Shown: positions 17,876-26,480, numbered from the stretch's first letter. The stretch is DNA of 64,000 bases from an uncultured Alistipes sp. (GCA_944321965.1 CALUNH010000003.1:62001-126000), one strand, 5' to 3'. Numbers and translations: made by a program. The notes: generated from the letters alone by a model not told the origin.

Positions 17876-18110
17876 CAGGCTATCGGAACTGGGCAAATGG
17901 GTGTTGTTCTACACGTTGTTCGGCATCGGATTCTTTGCCTTTATGGTTCTGGCAGGAGAGAGTGACGATATGCCGTTCGGAACATTCTGCCTCTACAAGC
18001 TGGGCGCGATGGTAGTTATCGGGCTTTGCGTTCTCACCGGGAAACGCCTTGATAAGCGGGGAATGCTTCCGAAGAAACTTTACGAAGAAATGAAGGACGA
18101 AGAGATATGA
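17859..18110 (+). CDS. Small membrane protein, early region
   Basis: The 83-residue protein has two hydrophobic segments (VLFYTLFGIGFFAFMVLA and FCLYKLGAMVVIGLCVLTG) and a charged C-terminus. The ATG at 17859 has GGAAAGG five bases upstream, so it is preferred to an earlier in-frame ATG. The function is unknown. A small inner-membrane protein in the early operon might act in exclusion of other phages, but nothing in the sequence proves that. Confidence 0.65.
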   Translation: MKTTNNRLSELGKWVLFYTLFGIGFFAFMVLAGESDDMPFGTFCLYKLGAMVVIGLCVLTGKRLDKRGMLPKKLYEEMKDEEI

Positions 18111-18397
18111 GCAACATGGAAGACATCAACAACAGGCTCGACCGCATCGAGCGGCTGACACTCATCAGTTCGAAGACGGTACTCGACATCACGGAGGCAG
18201 CGGCGTTCACTGGATACAGTGAGAGCCACATCTACAATCTAACGAGCCGGAGAGCCATCCCCCACTACAAAAAGAATCGTAAGCTCTACTTCCGAAAAAC
18301 CGAACTCGAAGAGTGGCTCCTCGAACGGCAGGTGAAGACCAACCGGGAAATCAGGAGCGAGGCGGCAACCTATGTATCAACCTACAAGAAACAATAA
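18107..18397 (+). CDS. Excisionase-like HTH protein
   Basis: The 96-residue protein carries a MerR/excisionase-type helix-turn-helix (HTH_17): LDITEAAAFTGYSESHIYNLTSRRAIPHYKK, followed by LYFRKTELEEWL. This is the usual fold of Bacteroidota Xis proteins that bend DNA at att sites. It could act with the integrase in excision or be a transcription regulator. ATGA overlap upstream and TAATG overlap downstream show operon packing. Confidence 0.8.
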   Translation: MSNMEDINNRLDRIERLTLISSKTVLDITEAAAFTGYSESHIYNLTSRRAIPHYKKNRKLYFRKTELEEWLLERQVKTNREIRSEAATYVSTYKKQ

Positions 18398-18678
18398 TGA
18401 CCATGGCCGACACAAACTCAAACACTCACAAGAACCTCATCCGCAGACGGCTTACTGAAGGCGGCTCGATAACGCCGCTTGAAGCCCTGCGGGACTTCGG
18501 ATGCTACCGGCTGGCATCTCGCATCCGCGACCTTCGACGCGAAGGGATGCACATAGCCAAGCGCATCGAGGAGAGCGAGAGCCGGATAACCGGCAAGACC
18601 GTCCGGTACTCGCGCTACTTCCTAACGGACGACAAAAGCAATGGGGAAAGCTGTCAGACCCCGCATAATCAACAATAA
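18397..18678 (+). CDS. Winged-helix (HTH_39-like) phage protein
   Basis: The 93-residue protein contains a compact winged-helix motif: GGSITPLEALRDFGCYRLAS then RIRDLRREGMHIAKRI, matching the HTH_39 pattern common in phage early regions. It probably binds DNA as a regulator. The ATG at 18397 overlaps the previous stop (TAATG). A second ATG two codons later is also possible. Confidence 0.75.
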   Translation: MTMADTNSNTHKNLIRRRLTEGGSITPLEALRDFGCYRLASRIRDLRREGMHIAKRIEESESRITGKTVRYSRYFLTDDKSNGESCQTPHNQQ

Positions 18679-18683
18679 CAGAC

Positions 18684-19580
18684 ATGAACGAGATTATCGA
18701 AGTGAAGCAAGCCGACATGCTTCAGGCAATCAACCGAGCGGAGGTGGACATACAGGTAGCCACCGCCAAGCAGTACCCGCGTGACCTGAACACTACCCTG
18801 AACAAGATTGCGACCTACGCCACGATGGACCGCGAGACGGCGGAGGACTGCTTCTACGTCCTGAGGCGCAAAGGCGCAGACGGCAAGACAAGCGTCATCG
18901 AGGGACTATCGGTGCGCATGGCGGAAATCATCGCCGGGGCGTGGGGGAATCTCCGCGTGCAGACGCGCATCATCGGCAACGACGGGCGCATGATAACGGC
19001 ACAAGCCGTATGCCATGACCTCGAAACGAACTTTGCCGTGAGCAAGGAGGTCAAGCGCCGCATCACAGACAAGTACGGGAAACCCTACTCGGAGGACATG
19101 CAGGTCGTGACAGGAAATGCCGCCGCATCCATCGCCTTCCGCAACGCCGTGCTGGCCGTCATTCCGAAGGCCGTGACGAAGAAGGTCATCAACGAGGTGA
19201 AGCTGGTGGCCCTCGGGCAGTCTATCGACGTGGAGACGGCACGACAGAACTGCATCGCCAACTACGCCAAGCGCGGCGTGACGGAGAAGATGCTCTGCGA
19301 TTACCTCGGCATCCGCAGCGTGGCAGAAATCGACAAGGAGCGGCTTTTCGAGCTGAAGGCAACACTCACAGCAATCAACGAGGGCACGACGACAGTGCAG
19401 GAGACATTCATCAACCCTGCTGCCGAAGCCCGGCAGGAAGCCGCAGCCAAGAAGAAGGCCGAGACGGCGCAGGACAGGGCCGCAGCAGCCATGGCACAGG
19501 CGACAGGAGCAGCGCCAACGACCGCATCAGTTCCCGCCGGAATGGACGCCGAAACAGGCGAAATCAAGGATAACAAGTAA
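18684..19580 (+). CDS. Phage recombination-associated protein (putative)
   Basis: The 298-residue protein contains segments typical of a phage family found beside exonucleases: VDIQVATAKQYPRDLN, EDCFYVLRRKG, EGLSVRMAEI, AWGNLRVQTRII and NAAASIAFRNAVLAVIPKAV. The C-terminus is an Ala-rich, flexible tail ending in acidic residues. Position next to a YqaJ exonuclease suggests a single-strand annealing or recombination-mediator role analogous to RecT/Erf. I infer this from context and cannot show it from motifs. The VR2-bearing gene lies between it and the exonuclease gene. Confidence 0.65.
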   Translation: MNEIIEVKQADMLQAINRAEVDIQVATAKQYPRDLNTTLNKIATYATMDRETAEDCFYVLRRKGADGKTSVIEGLSVRMAEIIAGAWGNLRVQTRIIGNDGRMITAQAVCHDLETNFAVSKEVKRRITDKYGKPYSEDMQVVTGNAAASIAFRNAVLAVIPKAVTKKVINEVKLVALGQSIDVETARQNCIANYAKRGVTEKMLCDYLGIRSVAEIDKERLFELKATLTAINEGTTTVQETFINPAAEARQEAAAKKKAETAQDRAAAAMAQATGAAPTTASVPAGMDAETGEIKDNK

Positions 19581-19603
19581 CAACCCATTAAAATCACAAC
19601 AGA

Positions 19604-20236
19604 ATGGAAAAGATTGAGATCAAAAAAGAGAACATCCTCGCAGCATACGCCACGGCACGCGAGGCTGGAGCAGACAGCACGATGAAGGTGCTGGAGCAGC
19701 TATTTGGGGCGGAGACTTTCAAGCCCAGGGACATCACGGAGCGCATCAAAACCTTTGATGACGCATTAGATGAACTCGGAGAATGTCACCCGATGGTCGT
19801 ACAGTACAACGAGATTTTCAACAGTTTCCTTGAGGGCGCTGCAGCTTACAACAGCTGCGATATAGTAGCATATCTGAAACTCCGCATCATCTGCGCCGCC
19901 CTGAATGAGGGCTGGGAGCCTCAATTTACGAAGGACGAGTGGCGTTATTACCCATATCTGTGGCTCTACACCAAAGATGAGATCGACCGTATGAGCGAGG
20001 ATGAGCGAAAGGACATTGTCCTGTTCGGCGGTCACGCGAGGCACGGTGCGCTTGCGGGCTTCGCCTTTGCGAACTCGTATATCGCCCCCTCGTATACGAC
20101 TGCGTACTTCGGCTCTCGCCTTTGCTTGAAAAGCGACACGCTGGCCGCCTACTGCGGCAGACAATTCGCCGACCTATGGGCCGACTTCTATCTCATTCGC
20201 AAGAAGGTTGGGACGACAGACCAAAACGACAGATAA
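19604..20236 (+). CDS. Early-region DGR target protein with variable repeat VR2
   Basis: The 210-residue protein has an N-terminal helical domain (MEKIEIKKENILAAYATARE; DALDELGECHPMVVQYNEIF) and a middle part (WEPQFTKDEWRYYPYLWLYT). Residues ~139-175 match the template repeat: the frame after IVLFGG and up to YFGSRLC. About 36 residues follow the repeat (AAYCGRQFADLWADFYLIRK), so the repeat is internal rather than terminal. There is no signal peptide or structural-gene context. The fold around the repeat (GSRLC end) resembles the lectin-like scaffold of known DGR targets. The ligand is unknown. It sits 24 bases after the recombination gene and 20 bases before the exonuclease. Confidence 0.85.
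   Translation: MEKIEIKKENILAAYATAREAGADSTMKVLEQLFGAETFKPRDITERIKTFDDALDELGECHPMVVQYNEIFNSFLEGAAAYNSCDIVAYLKLRIICAALNEGWEPQFTKDEWRYYPYLWLYTKDEIDRMSEDERKDIVLFGGHARHGALAGFAFANSYIAPSYTTAYFGSRLCLKSDTLAAYCGRQFADLWADFYLIRKKVGTTDQNDR
20018..20127 (+). repeat. DGR variable repeat VR2 (remote copy)
   Basis: Aligned without gaps to the template at 54424-54533, this 110-base stretch differs at 18 of 29 template adenines and at only one other base (a T to G). Unchanged blocks include GTCCTGTTC, GGCTTCGCCT, TGCGAACTCG and TCGGCTCTC. It lies inside the coding frame of the early protein. The last three adenine changes are the same as in VR1, as expected of an initiation region that differs in a fixed way from the template. 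Confidence 0.93.
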
Positions 20237-20255
20237 CCGTAAAAACAGCAAGACC

Positions 20256-21197
20256 ATGAGTACAACAGTAATCAGACCGAAAAACCGGGCCGAATGGCTC
20301 GAATATCGCAAGTCGGGAATAGGCAGCAGCGAGGTGGCCACCATCGTGGGGCTGAACCCTTGGGAAACCCCCTACCAATTATGGAGACGCAAGATGGGGC
20401 TCGACGCCCCCAAGGAGGAGACCTTCGCCATGAAGGCCGGGCACTACCTCGAAGATGCCGTGTCGCAGTTCTGGAAGGACGCGACGGGACGCGAGGTCAT
20501 CAAGCGTTCGACGGGTGACTGGATCATCCGCAATAACGAACGCCCCTACATTCAGGTATCGCCCGACCGTACATACTGGCTGGAGGGCATGAAGCATAAC
20601 AGCGACAACAAGGGCATCCTCGAATGCAAGACCACACAGATGGCTATCGACGGGGACGACCTCCCTAAGCACTGGTTCTGTCAGGTTCAATATCAGCTCG
20701 GGGGTGCAGAGCTGACAACGGGGAGCATCGCTTGGCTTACACAGGGCCGGGAGTTCGGCTACCGCGACCTCGCCCTCGTACCCGACTTCTACGGATGGCT
20801 CGTCGAGGAGGTGGAAAGGTTCTGGACGGACAACATCCTCGGGAAAAAGGAGCCCGCCGCCGTATCGGTACAGGACGTGCTGCTGAAATACAACCGCCAC
20901 ACGGACGGCAAGATCGCCGAGGTGAGCGAGGAGGTGTTCGAGGCATACACCCGGCTGAAGGAAATCCGAAGGGACATGGCCGCTCTCGACAAGGAGAAGG
21001 AGGCGTTGGAGGAACGCCTGAAGCTCGGCTTCGGAGACGCCGAGGCCATAAGCTACGAGGGGCAGACCCTCGCCACATGGAAGGCCGCCAAGGACAGTGA
21101 GAAGTTCGACGCCAAGGCGTTCACGGCGGACCATCCCGACCTCGCGCGGGAGTATACCAAGACTGTAGCAGGAACACGGCGTTTCCTGCTCAAATGA
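20256..21197 (+). CDS. YqaJ-type phage exonuclease
   Basis: The 313-residue protein belongs to the YqaJ/lambda-exonuclease group of PD-(D/E)XK nucleases. The N-terminal motif RKSGIGSSEVATIVGLNPW is diagnostic, followed by GHYLEDAV, the catalytic SPDRT and LECKTT (D...ExK), and HWFCQVQYQL. It degrades one strand of double-stranded ends to feed strand annealing. A coiled coil follows at residues ~225-260. The ATG at 20256 is used because the upstream in-frame start lies inside the previous gene. Confidence 0.92.
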   Translation: MSTTVIRPKNRAEWLEYRKSGIGSSEVATIVGLNPWETPYQLWRRKMGLDAPKEETFAMKAGHYLEDAVSQFWKDATGREVIKRSTGDWIIRNNERPYIQVSPDRTYWLEGMKHNSDNKGILECKTTQMAIDGDDLPKHWFCQVQYQLGGAELTTGSIAWLTQGREFGYRDLALVPDFYGWLVEEVERFWTDNILGKKEPAAVSVQDVLLKYNRHTDGKIAEVSEEVFEAYTRLKEIRRDMAALDKEKEALEERLKLGFGDAEAISYEGQTLATWKAAKDSEKFDAKAFTADHPDLAREYTKTVAGTRRFLLK

Positions 21198-21237
21198 CAA
21201 CAAACAGACATCAACCACACAATCGGAGGAACGGAAC

Positions 21238-21447
21238 ATGATAGCCATATCCAACAGCCAGCGGGACGACATCTTGCGCTACATAGATCTGCTTTGCGAG
21301 GCTTACGCCGACCGCAAGGACAAAGGCACACGGGCAAACAACGTCGTGCGACGGGCGAAGATTCTGCGCCGCCAACTGATCGCAAAGGCCGAATTTCCAG
21401 CTTCCGAATTGCGCGAGAAATGTAAAAATTCCCACGAATTAAGGTGA
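21238..21447 (+). CDS. Small conserved phage protein, function unknown
   Basis: The 69-residue helical, basic protein (RDDILRYIDLLCEAYADR; NNVVRRAKILRRQLIAK) has a strong GGAGG ahead of its ATG. I recognise no domain. It closes the recombination block before a promoter and structured RNA candidate. Confidence 0.6.
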   Translation: MIAISNSQRDDILRYIDLLCEAYADRKDKGTRANNVVRRAKILRRQLIAKAEFPASELREKCKNSHELR

Positions 21448-21478
21448 TTATTAAATAATCGGCTTAATTTTGCGATAA

Positions 21479-21606
21479 CCGAAACAAAACAGAGATGGGA
21501 TTCATCATTGGATATCATACGGAAGCCGTAAACGGGTGGGCAGACCGAAAGGAAGCCCGACGCTGCTGTTATGCGTGGTTAGCCCTGCCTACGGCTTCCT
21601 TTTTTA
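21479..21606 (+). ncRNA. Candidate structured RNA with terminator-like 3' end
   Basis: A TAATTTTG box at 21465-21472 could start transcription near 21479. The region 21521-21599 is closed by a perfect 10-bp helix (GGAAGCCGTA with TACGGCTTCC) followed by seven T. Inside are two smaller hairpins, GGGC...GCCC and ACGC...GCGT, giving a three-way junction. A 57-codon frame from ATG 21495 runs through the structure into the helicase gene, so a small protein is the alternative. Confidence 0.4.
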
Positions 21607-21615
21607 CACACGGCA

Positions 21616-22998
21616 ATGATACAGTTACGGTCAAACCAAACCGTCCCCATACAGAAGGCCATCGGATTCTTTAACGAGGCGAAGCCTAAGCCGAGCCTCA
21701 TAGTTCTGCCTACGGCATGGGGAAAATCAATACTGACAGCCTATGTCGCGCGGAACTGCAAGGACAAGCTGCTGGTGCTCCAGCCGTCGAAGGAATTGCT
21801 GGAACAGAACATCAGGAAATACTACGCCCTATGTGACGGCATGGCGGTAAATGCGGGGATATATTCGGCATCGTTCCGCCGCAAGGAAATAGCACAGGTG
21901 ACATACGCCACGATCGGATCGATAAAGAATCTCGGGGAGAAGTTCCGGGAGATGGGCTTTACGAAGATGCTTATCGACGAGGCACACCTCTACCCCAGGG
22001 AGGCTGACAGCATGTTGGGGAAGTTCCTGCGGGATTCGGGCATAACACACGTCCTCGGTATAACGGCCACGCCCGTGAAGCTCCAGCAGAACTACGATCA
22101 GAGCGGCAGCACCTATTCGAAGCTCGTGATGCTGACCTCTCGGAGCAAGAAAGGAAATTTCTTCAAGGAGATAATCCATGTAGGACAAGTGCAGGAGATG
22201 GTCGAACTCGGCTACTGGAGCAGGCTCCGCTACGAGGCGGCGGACTTCGACGGAAGCCTGTTGGTCTACAACACTTCCAAGTCGGAGTTCACAGAGGAGA
22301 GCGTCTTGCGGGCGTACAACGCCAACGGCGGAGCACAGGGCATCGTCGAAGCCCTCGACAACAACACGGACAGGCAGCACATCCTCGTCTTTTGCCCGTC
22401 AGTACAGGACGCCATAAACCTATCCGCCCGGTACAGCGGTTCTGCCGTGATTTACGGCGACATGAACGCAGCGGAAAGGACAAGCATAATCGAGGGATTC
22501 AAGGCGGGCAGAATACGGGTTATTTTCAACGTGCGGGTGCTCTCGACCGGCTTCGACTATACGGGCATCGACTGCATCATCCTCGGCATATCTACTGCCT
22601 CGATAGCTCTTTACTATCAGATCATCGGACGCGCCACCCGTATCGACAGGGACAAGGAGGACGCTCTGATAATCGACCTTGGAGGCAACGTCAGCCGCTT
22701 CGGACGTGTCGAAGACATCACGTTCGAAAAGGGCCGAATATGGCGTATGTTCGGATCTGGCGGCCGCTTATTGAGCGGCATACCGATAACGGATATCGGG
22801 AAGATAACCCGGGAAGACACGGCGCACATCGACGCAAAGGCGGAGCAGCCCATCGCAACAATGCCTTTCGGCAAGTACAAGGGCGAGCGACTGGCGGACA
22901 TTCCGTTGAACTACCGCCAGTGGATGCTACGGACATTCGAGTGGAACGCCCGCAACGAGAAGCTCCGACAATCACTCATAGCGACACTTAACAATTAG
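21616..22998 (+). CDS. SF2 DEAD/DEAH helicase with C-terminal DUF3820-like domain
   Basis: The 460-residue protein has SF2 helicase motifs: Walker A LPTAWGKSILTA, DEAH in LIDEAHLYP, TAT in LGITATPVKL, and motif VI QIIGRATRID. The C-terminus (MPFGKYKGERLADIPLNYRQW) matches the DUF3820 module often attached to phage helicases and exonucleases. It likely unwinds DNA in phage replication or recombination. Its ATG lies 10 bases after the T-run of the candidate structured RNA. Confidence 0.9.
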   Translation: MIQLRSNQTVPIQKAIGFFNEAKPKPSLIVLPTAWGKSILTAYVARNCKDKLLVLQPSKELLEQNIRKYYALCDGMAVNAGIYSASFRRKEIAQVTYATIGSIKNLGEKFREMGFTKMLIDEAHLYPREADSMLGKFLRDSGITHVLGITATPVKLQQNYDQSGSTYSKLVMLTSRSKKGNFFKEIIHVGQVQEMVELGYWSRLRYEAADFDGSLLVYNTSKSEFTEESVLRAYNANGGAQGIVEALDNNTDRQHILVFCPSVQDAINLSARYSGSAVIYGDMNAAERTSIIEGFKAGRIRVIFNVRVLSTGFDYTGIDCIILGISTASIALYYQIIGRATRIDRDKEDALIIDLGGNVSRFGRVEDITFEKGRIWRMFGSGGRLLSGIPITDIGKITREDTAHIDAKAEQPIATMPFGKYKGERLADIPLNYRQWMLRTFEWNARNEKLRQSLIATLNN

Positions 22999-23002
22999 CG
23001 AT

Positions 23003-23968
23003 ATGGCAAGACCCAAGAAAAATAATGCGGATTATTTCACTCACGACGCCGATATGCGTAATGACGTGAAAATAAAGGCACTACGCCGTAAATTTTCCCA
23101 CACAGGGTATGCCGTATGGAATTACCTGTTAGAAACACTCACCGACAGCGATTTTTTCGAGATTGAGTGGGAGGAAATAAACATCGAACTCCTTGCGGCG
23201 GATTATGACGTATCGGTTAGCGAGCTGACCGAGATTGTTGAATACTGCGTAAAAATCGGACTGTTGCAGCGGGTTGGGAATAAACTCATTTCCCAGGCCC
23301 ACCAGCAACGGCTATCCTCTTTAATCGCAAACCGTGAACGGAAGCGCATTTCGGAGGAGCAAAACAAAAATATTACGAGTAATGGCAGAGTTATGGCGAG
23401 CCAAAACCCTGTAAAAACCGATGAATCTAACACAAGCGGCAACACAAAACAACATAGTAAAGGAGAGGAGAGTAAAGGAGAGGAAAAGAGAGAAGAAATA
23501 AGATATCCTTATCAGGATATTGCCGATAAGTGGAACTCGATCTGTGGGGCGTATTTGCCGAAGGTACTCAAACTTTCGGAGGCGAGAAAGCAGAAAATCA
23601 AGGCACGCCTCAAGGAGATAGGAAATCGTGAGGCATGGATGCCGACCATTGAGGCGATATTTGAGGAAGTGGCGGCATCGGACTTCCTCAAAGGCAGGAA
23701 TGACAAGGGCTGGACGGCGACATTCGATTGGCTGTTCGACAGCCCGAAAAATTGGGTCAAAGTCTTAGAGGGCAACTACAGCAACCACAGAGGGAGCAGA
23801 AAGGGCGCACAACAGCCCGAAGTTACACTCGGGATAGGTGAATACATCGATAACACAGGACGGCGCACATACGGCACAGGAAAGGCCACAATCCCCAATG
23901 ATGCGCCTCCCCGCCCGAGCGAACGTCACTGCTGGAACAGTTCAACGAATCAATGGATACTGCTATGA
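23003..23968 (+). CDS. DUF4373 (Lin1244/Lin1753-like) replication protein
   Basis: The 321-residue protein starts with a DUF4373 domain (YFTHDADMRNDVKIKALRRK; GYAVWNYLLETLTD), a winged-helix region akin to DnaD-type replication initiators. A charged linker (residues ~150-170) contains the repeated SKGEE element encoded by 15-base direct repeats. The C-terminal domain (YQDIADKWNSICGAYLPKV; WTATFDWLFDSPKNWVKVLEG) resembles DnaD/primosome C-domains. It probably recruits the primase-helicase to the phage origin. It overlaps the next gene by 4 bases. Confidence 0.8.
   Translation: MARPKKNNADYFTHDADMRNDVKIKALRRKFSHTGYAVWNYLLETLTDSDFFEIEWEEINIELLAADYDVSVSELTEIVEYCVKIGLLQRVGNKLISQAHQQRLSSLIANRERKRISEEQNKNITSNGRVMASQNPVKTDESNTSGNTKQHSKGEESKGEEKREEIRYPYQDIADKWNSICGAYLPKVLKLSEARKQKIKARLKEIGNREAWMPTIEAIFEEVAASDFLKGRNDKGWTATFDWLFDSPKNWVKVLEGNYSNHRGSRKGAQQPEVTLGIGEYIDNTGRRTYGTGKATIPNDAPPRPSERHCWNSSTNQWILL
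23456..23520 (+). repeat. Direct repeats and palindrome inside the DUF4373 gene, candidate origin
   Basis: Two adjacent 15-base units, AGTAAAGGAGAGGAG (23456-23470) and AGTAAAGGAGAGGAA (23471-23485), are followed by an AT-rich purine run and an interrupted palindrome ATATCC-N6-GGATAT (23503-23520). The layout of iterons plus AT-rich DNA inside a replication gene recalls lambdoid origins. The repeats also encode a simple charged linker, so they may have no function as DNA. Confidence 0.35.
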
Positions 23969-25782
23969 CACGGATGGACTGGAACAAGTACGGCATAGAA
24001 ATACCCTACGGGCGCACATCGGGTAACATCAAGGTACATTGCCCGCAGTGCCGCGACCAGCGGCATGACAAGCGCGACAAGAGCCTATCGTGCGACCTCT
24101 CGACGGGAATGTTCCTATGCCACTACTGCGGGTACAGCGGCTGCGCAGCGGAACGGGATCAAGAGGAGTGGAGGAAGCCGTTCTATAACCCCGCACCGCT
24201 CCGGAGGTCGAAGCCCGCATACAAGAAGCCAGCGAAGACCGGCAACACGGCGTTGAGCGAAAAGGCTCTCGCATGGTTTGCCGGGCGAGGCATCAGCGAG
24301 CGGACGCTGGCGGAGATGAAGGTAACGGAAGGTATGGAGTGGATGCCGCAGAAGAACGGGCAAGCGAACACTGTGCAGTTCAACTACTACCACAACGGGC
24401 AGCTCGTGAACACGAAGTTCCGCACGGGCGACAAGTGCTTCAAGCTCGTGTCCGGAGCGGAGCTCCTCCCGTACAACATCGACGCTATAAAGGGTTGCAA
24501 AGAATGTATCATCACGGAGGGCGAGATGGATGCCCTATCGTTCATCGAGTGCGGGCGCAAGGACGTTATCAGCGTGCCGAACGGGGCGAACGCCAACCTT
24601 TCCTACCTCGATGACTACATTGAGGAGTATTTCGATGACAAGGAGACAATATACATCGCCTCGGACACCGACACCAAGGGCGTGGCCTTGCGGGACGAAC
24701 TGTTGCGCCGCTTCGGGCCGGAACGCTGCCGGGTACTGGAGTACGGCGATGGGTGCAAGGACGCCAACGAACACCTGATGAAGTATGGAAGGGAGAGCCT
24801 GTTGAAATGCCTCGCTGATGCTCCCGAAATGAAAATTGAAGGAGTGTTCACCGTCTCGGACTTCGAGGATTCCCTCGACGCGCTATTTGAGCACGGGATG
24901 CAGAAGGGAGTCACCATCGGCCACGAGAATTTCGACCGTCTGTGTAGTTTCGAGACCAAACGTCTTTGCGTGGTGACGGGCATACCAGGAAGCGGCAAAT
25001 CGGAGTTCATCGACGAGATTGCCGAGCGGTTGAACATGCGCTACGGCTGGCGCTTCGCCTACTTCAGTCCGGAGAACGCCCCGCTCGCATACCATGCCTC
25101 GAAGCTCATCGAGAAGTTCACGGGCAAGCACTTCGACAAACAGCACCTCTCCTACGGGGAATACCGTCAGGTCAAGGAACACCTCGAAACGAATTTCTAC
25201 TTCATCAGCCCACACAACGACTTCCGACTGGAGACCATACTCGACAAGGCGAAGTCCCTCGTGCGCCGCAAAGGTATCAAGGCTCTGGTCATCGACCCGT
25301 ACAACCGGCTGGAGAACGAACAGGGACGGCAAAACGAGACGCAGTATATCAGCGAGACCCTCGACCGTCTTACCAACTTCGCGCAGCAGAATGACCTGCT
25401 GGTTATCCTCATGGCGCACCCAACAAAGCTCCCGAAAAACAAGGACGGGGTCATCGAGGCCCCTACCCTATACGACATCAGCGGCTCGGCGAACTTCTAC
25501 AACAAGGCGGATTTCGGTATCGTGATACACCGCAACCGCATTGAGAACACAACGGAGGTGCACATTCAGAAGGTAAAATTCCGGCATCTCGGAGAGTGCG
25601 GCATGGCGCAGTTCAAGTACAACATCAACAACGGGCGGTATTCGCCCTATATGGGCGGCATAGACCCCGTGTGGGACAATAGCAATCATCTCATGGAGGA
25701 AATGAAGCGGAGGCAGGAGGAAGCAGAAGCAGCGGCGGTATTTGACTTCAACGACCTCCCGGATGACGACTGCCCGTTCTGA
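23965..25782 (+). CDS. Primase-helicase (zinc finger, Toprim, DnaB-type helicase)
   Basis: The 605-residue protein combines three modules. The first is an N-terminal zinc finger (HCPQC ... CHYCG, residues ~28-55). The second is a Toprim domain with ITEGEMDALSFIECG and IASDTDTKG. The third is a RecA-fold helicase with Walker A TGIPGSGKSEF and VIDPYNRLE. This is the T7 gp4-like layout: priming and unwinding at the phage fork. The C-terminus ends NDLPDDDCPF, resembling the acidic SSB tip. The start at 23965 uses an ATGA overlap with the replication protein stop. Confidence 0.92.
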   Translation: MTRMDWNKYGIEIPYGRTSGNIKVHCPQCRDQRHDKRDKSLSCDLSTGMFLCHYCGYSGCAAERDQEEWRKPFYNPAPLRRSKPAYKKPAKTGNTALSEKALAWFAGRGISERTLAEMKVTEGMEWMPQKNGQANTVQFNYYHNGQLVNTKFRTGDKCFKLVSGAELLPYNIDAIKGCKECIITEGEMDALSFIECGRKDVISVPNGANANLSYLDDYIEEYFDDKETIYIASDTDTKGVALRDELLRRFGPERCRVLEYGDGCKDANEHLMKYGRESLLKCLADAPEMKIEGVFTVSDFEDSLDALFEHGMQKGVTIGHENFDRLCSFETKRLCVVTGIPGSGKSEFIDEIAERLNMRYGWRFAYFSPENAPLAYHASKLIEKFTGKHFDKQHLSYGEYRQVKEHLETNFYFISPHNDFRLETILDKAKSLVRRKGIKALVIDPYNRLENEQGRQNETQYISETLDRLTNFAQQNDLLVILMAHPTKLPKNKDGVIEAPTLYDISGSANFYNKADFGIVIHRNRIENTTEVHIQKVKFRHLGECGMAQFKYNINNGRYSPYMGGIDPVWDNSNHLMEEMKRRQEEAEAAAVFDFNDLPDDDCPF

Positions 25783-25810
25783 TAACCTAACCACAAAAAA
25801 CAGTTGAAAA

Positions 25811-26179
25811 ATGAAACGAGAAATCAAATTCAGAGGAAAACGCATTGATAATGAAACCTGGGAATACGGTTCATTGGTCATTCTTAACGGGCGTTATTTC
25901 ATCTTCAATGATGAATGCAGGGTAGAAGTAGTACCATCTACCGTTGGTCAGTACACGGGACTGAAGGACAAGAACGGCAGGGAGATTTACGAAGGGGACA
26001 TCTTCCAAGCGGGATATTTTGGAGGAACCGATGTTGTAATATGGGATAACAAGAATGCCCGGTATATCGGGAGATCACCTCAAGGCTGTATATCCTACGT
26101 TGGACGAGAACCGGCCGTCGAAGTTCTCGGCAATACCCACGACACCCCGGAATTACTAAAAACCGTAAGACATGAATGA
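25811..26179 (+). CDS. YopX family protein
   Basis: The 122-residue protein matches the YopX family: MKREIKFRGKR at the start, STVGQYTGLKDKNGREIYEGDIF in the middle, and EVLGNTHDTPELL near the end. YopX proteins are frequent in phages of Firmicutes and Bacteroidota. Their biochemical role is unknown. It overlaps the MazG-like gene by 8 bases. Confidence 0.9.
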   Translation: MKREIKFRGKRIDNETWEYGSLVILNGRYFIFNDECRVEVVPSTVGQYTGLKDKNGREIYEGDIFQAGYFGGTDVVIWDNKNARYIGRSPQGCISYVGREPAVEVLGNTHDTPELLKTVRHE

Positions 26180-26480
26180 TTTAGTAGAAAAAATCAATCA
26201 ATGGGTCATTGACAGGAACTTGCATACCCAAGACCCGCGCATTCAGTTGTGCAAAACAATGGAAGAACTGGGCGAATTGGTTCAGGCGATTCTGAAAAGC
26301 AAAGATGCTGAAGCCAAGGACGGAGTAGGTGACATCGTGGTTACACTTATCTGTCTGTGCGCCCAGAAAGGATGGGACTTTGAAGAATGCGTGGCGTTGG
26401 CATACGATGAAATCAAAGACCGCAAAGGAAGATTGGTAGATGGCGTATTCGTCAAAGAGAAAGACCTACGAATAGAATAG
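26172..26480 (+). CDS. MazG-like nucleotide pyrophosphohydrolase
   Basis: The 102-residue protein has the all-alpha NTP pyrophosphatase pattern: KTMEELGELVQAI (ExxE) and DGVGDIVVTLICLC (D...D) supply four acidic metal ligands. Such enzymes hydrolyse non-standard or alarm nucleotides. In a phage this may protect DNA synthesis or blunt (p)ppGpp signalling. The substrate is not visible. Confidence 0.85.
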   Translation: MNDLVEKINQWVIDRNLHTQDPRIQLCKTMEELGELVQAILKSKDAEAKDGVGDIVVTLICLCAQKGWDFEECVALAYDEIKDRKGRLVDGVFVKEKDLRIE

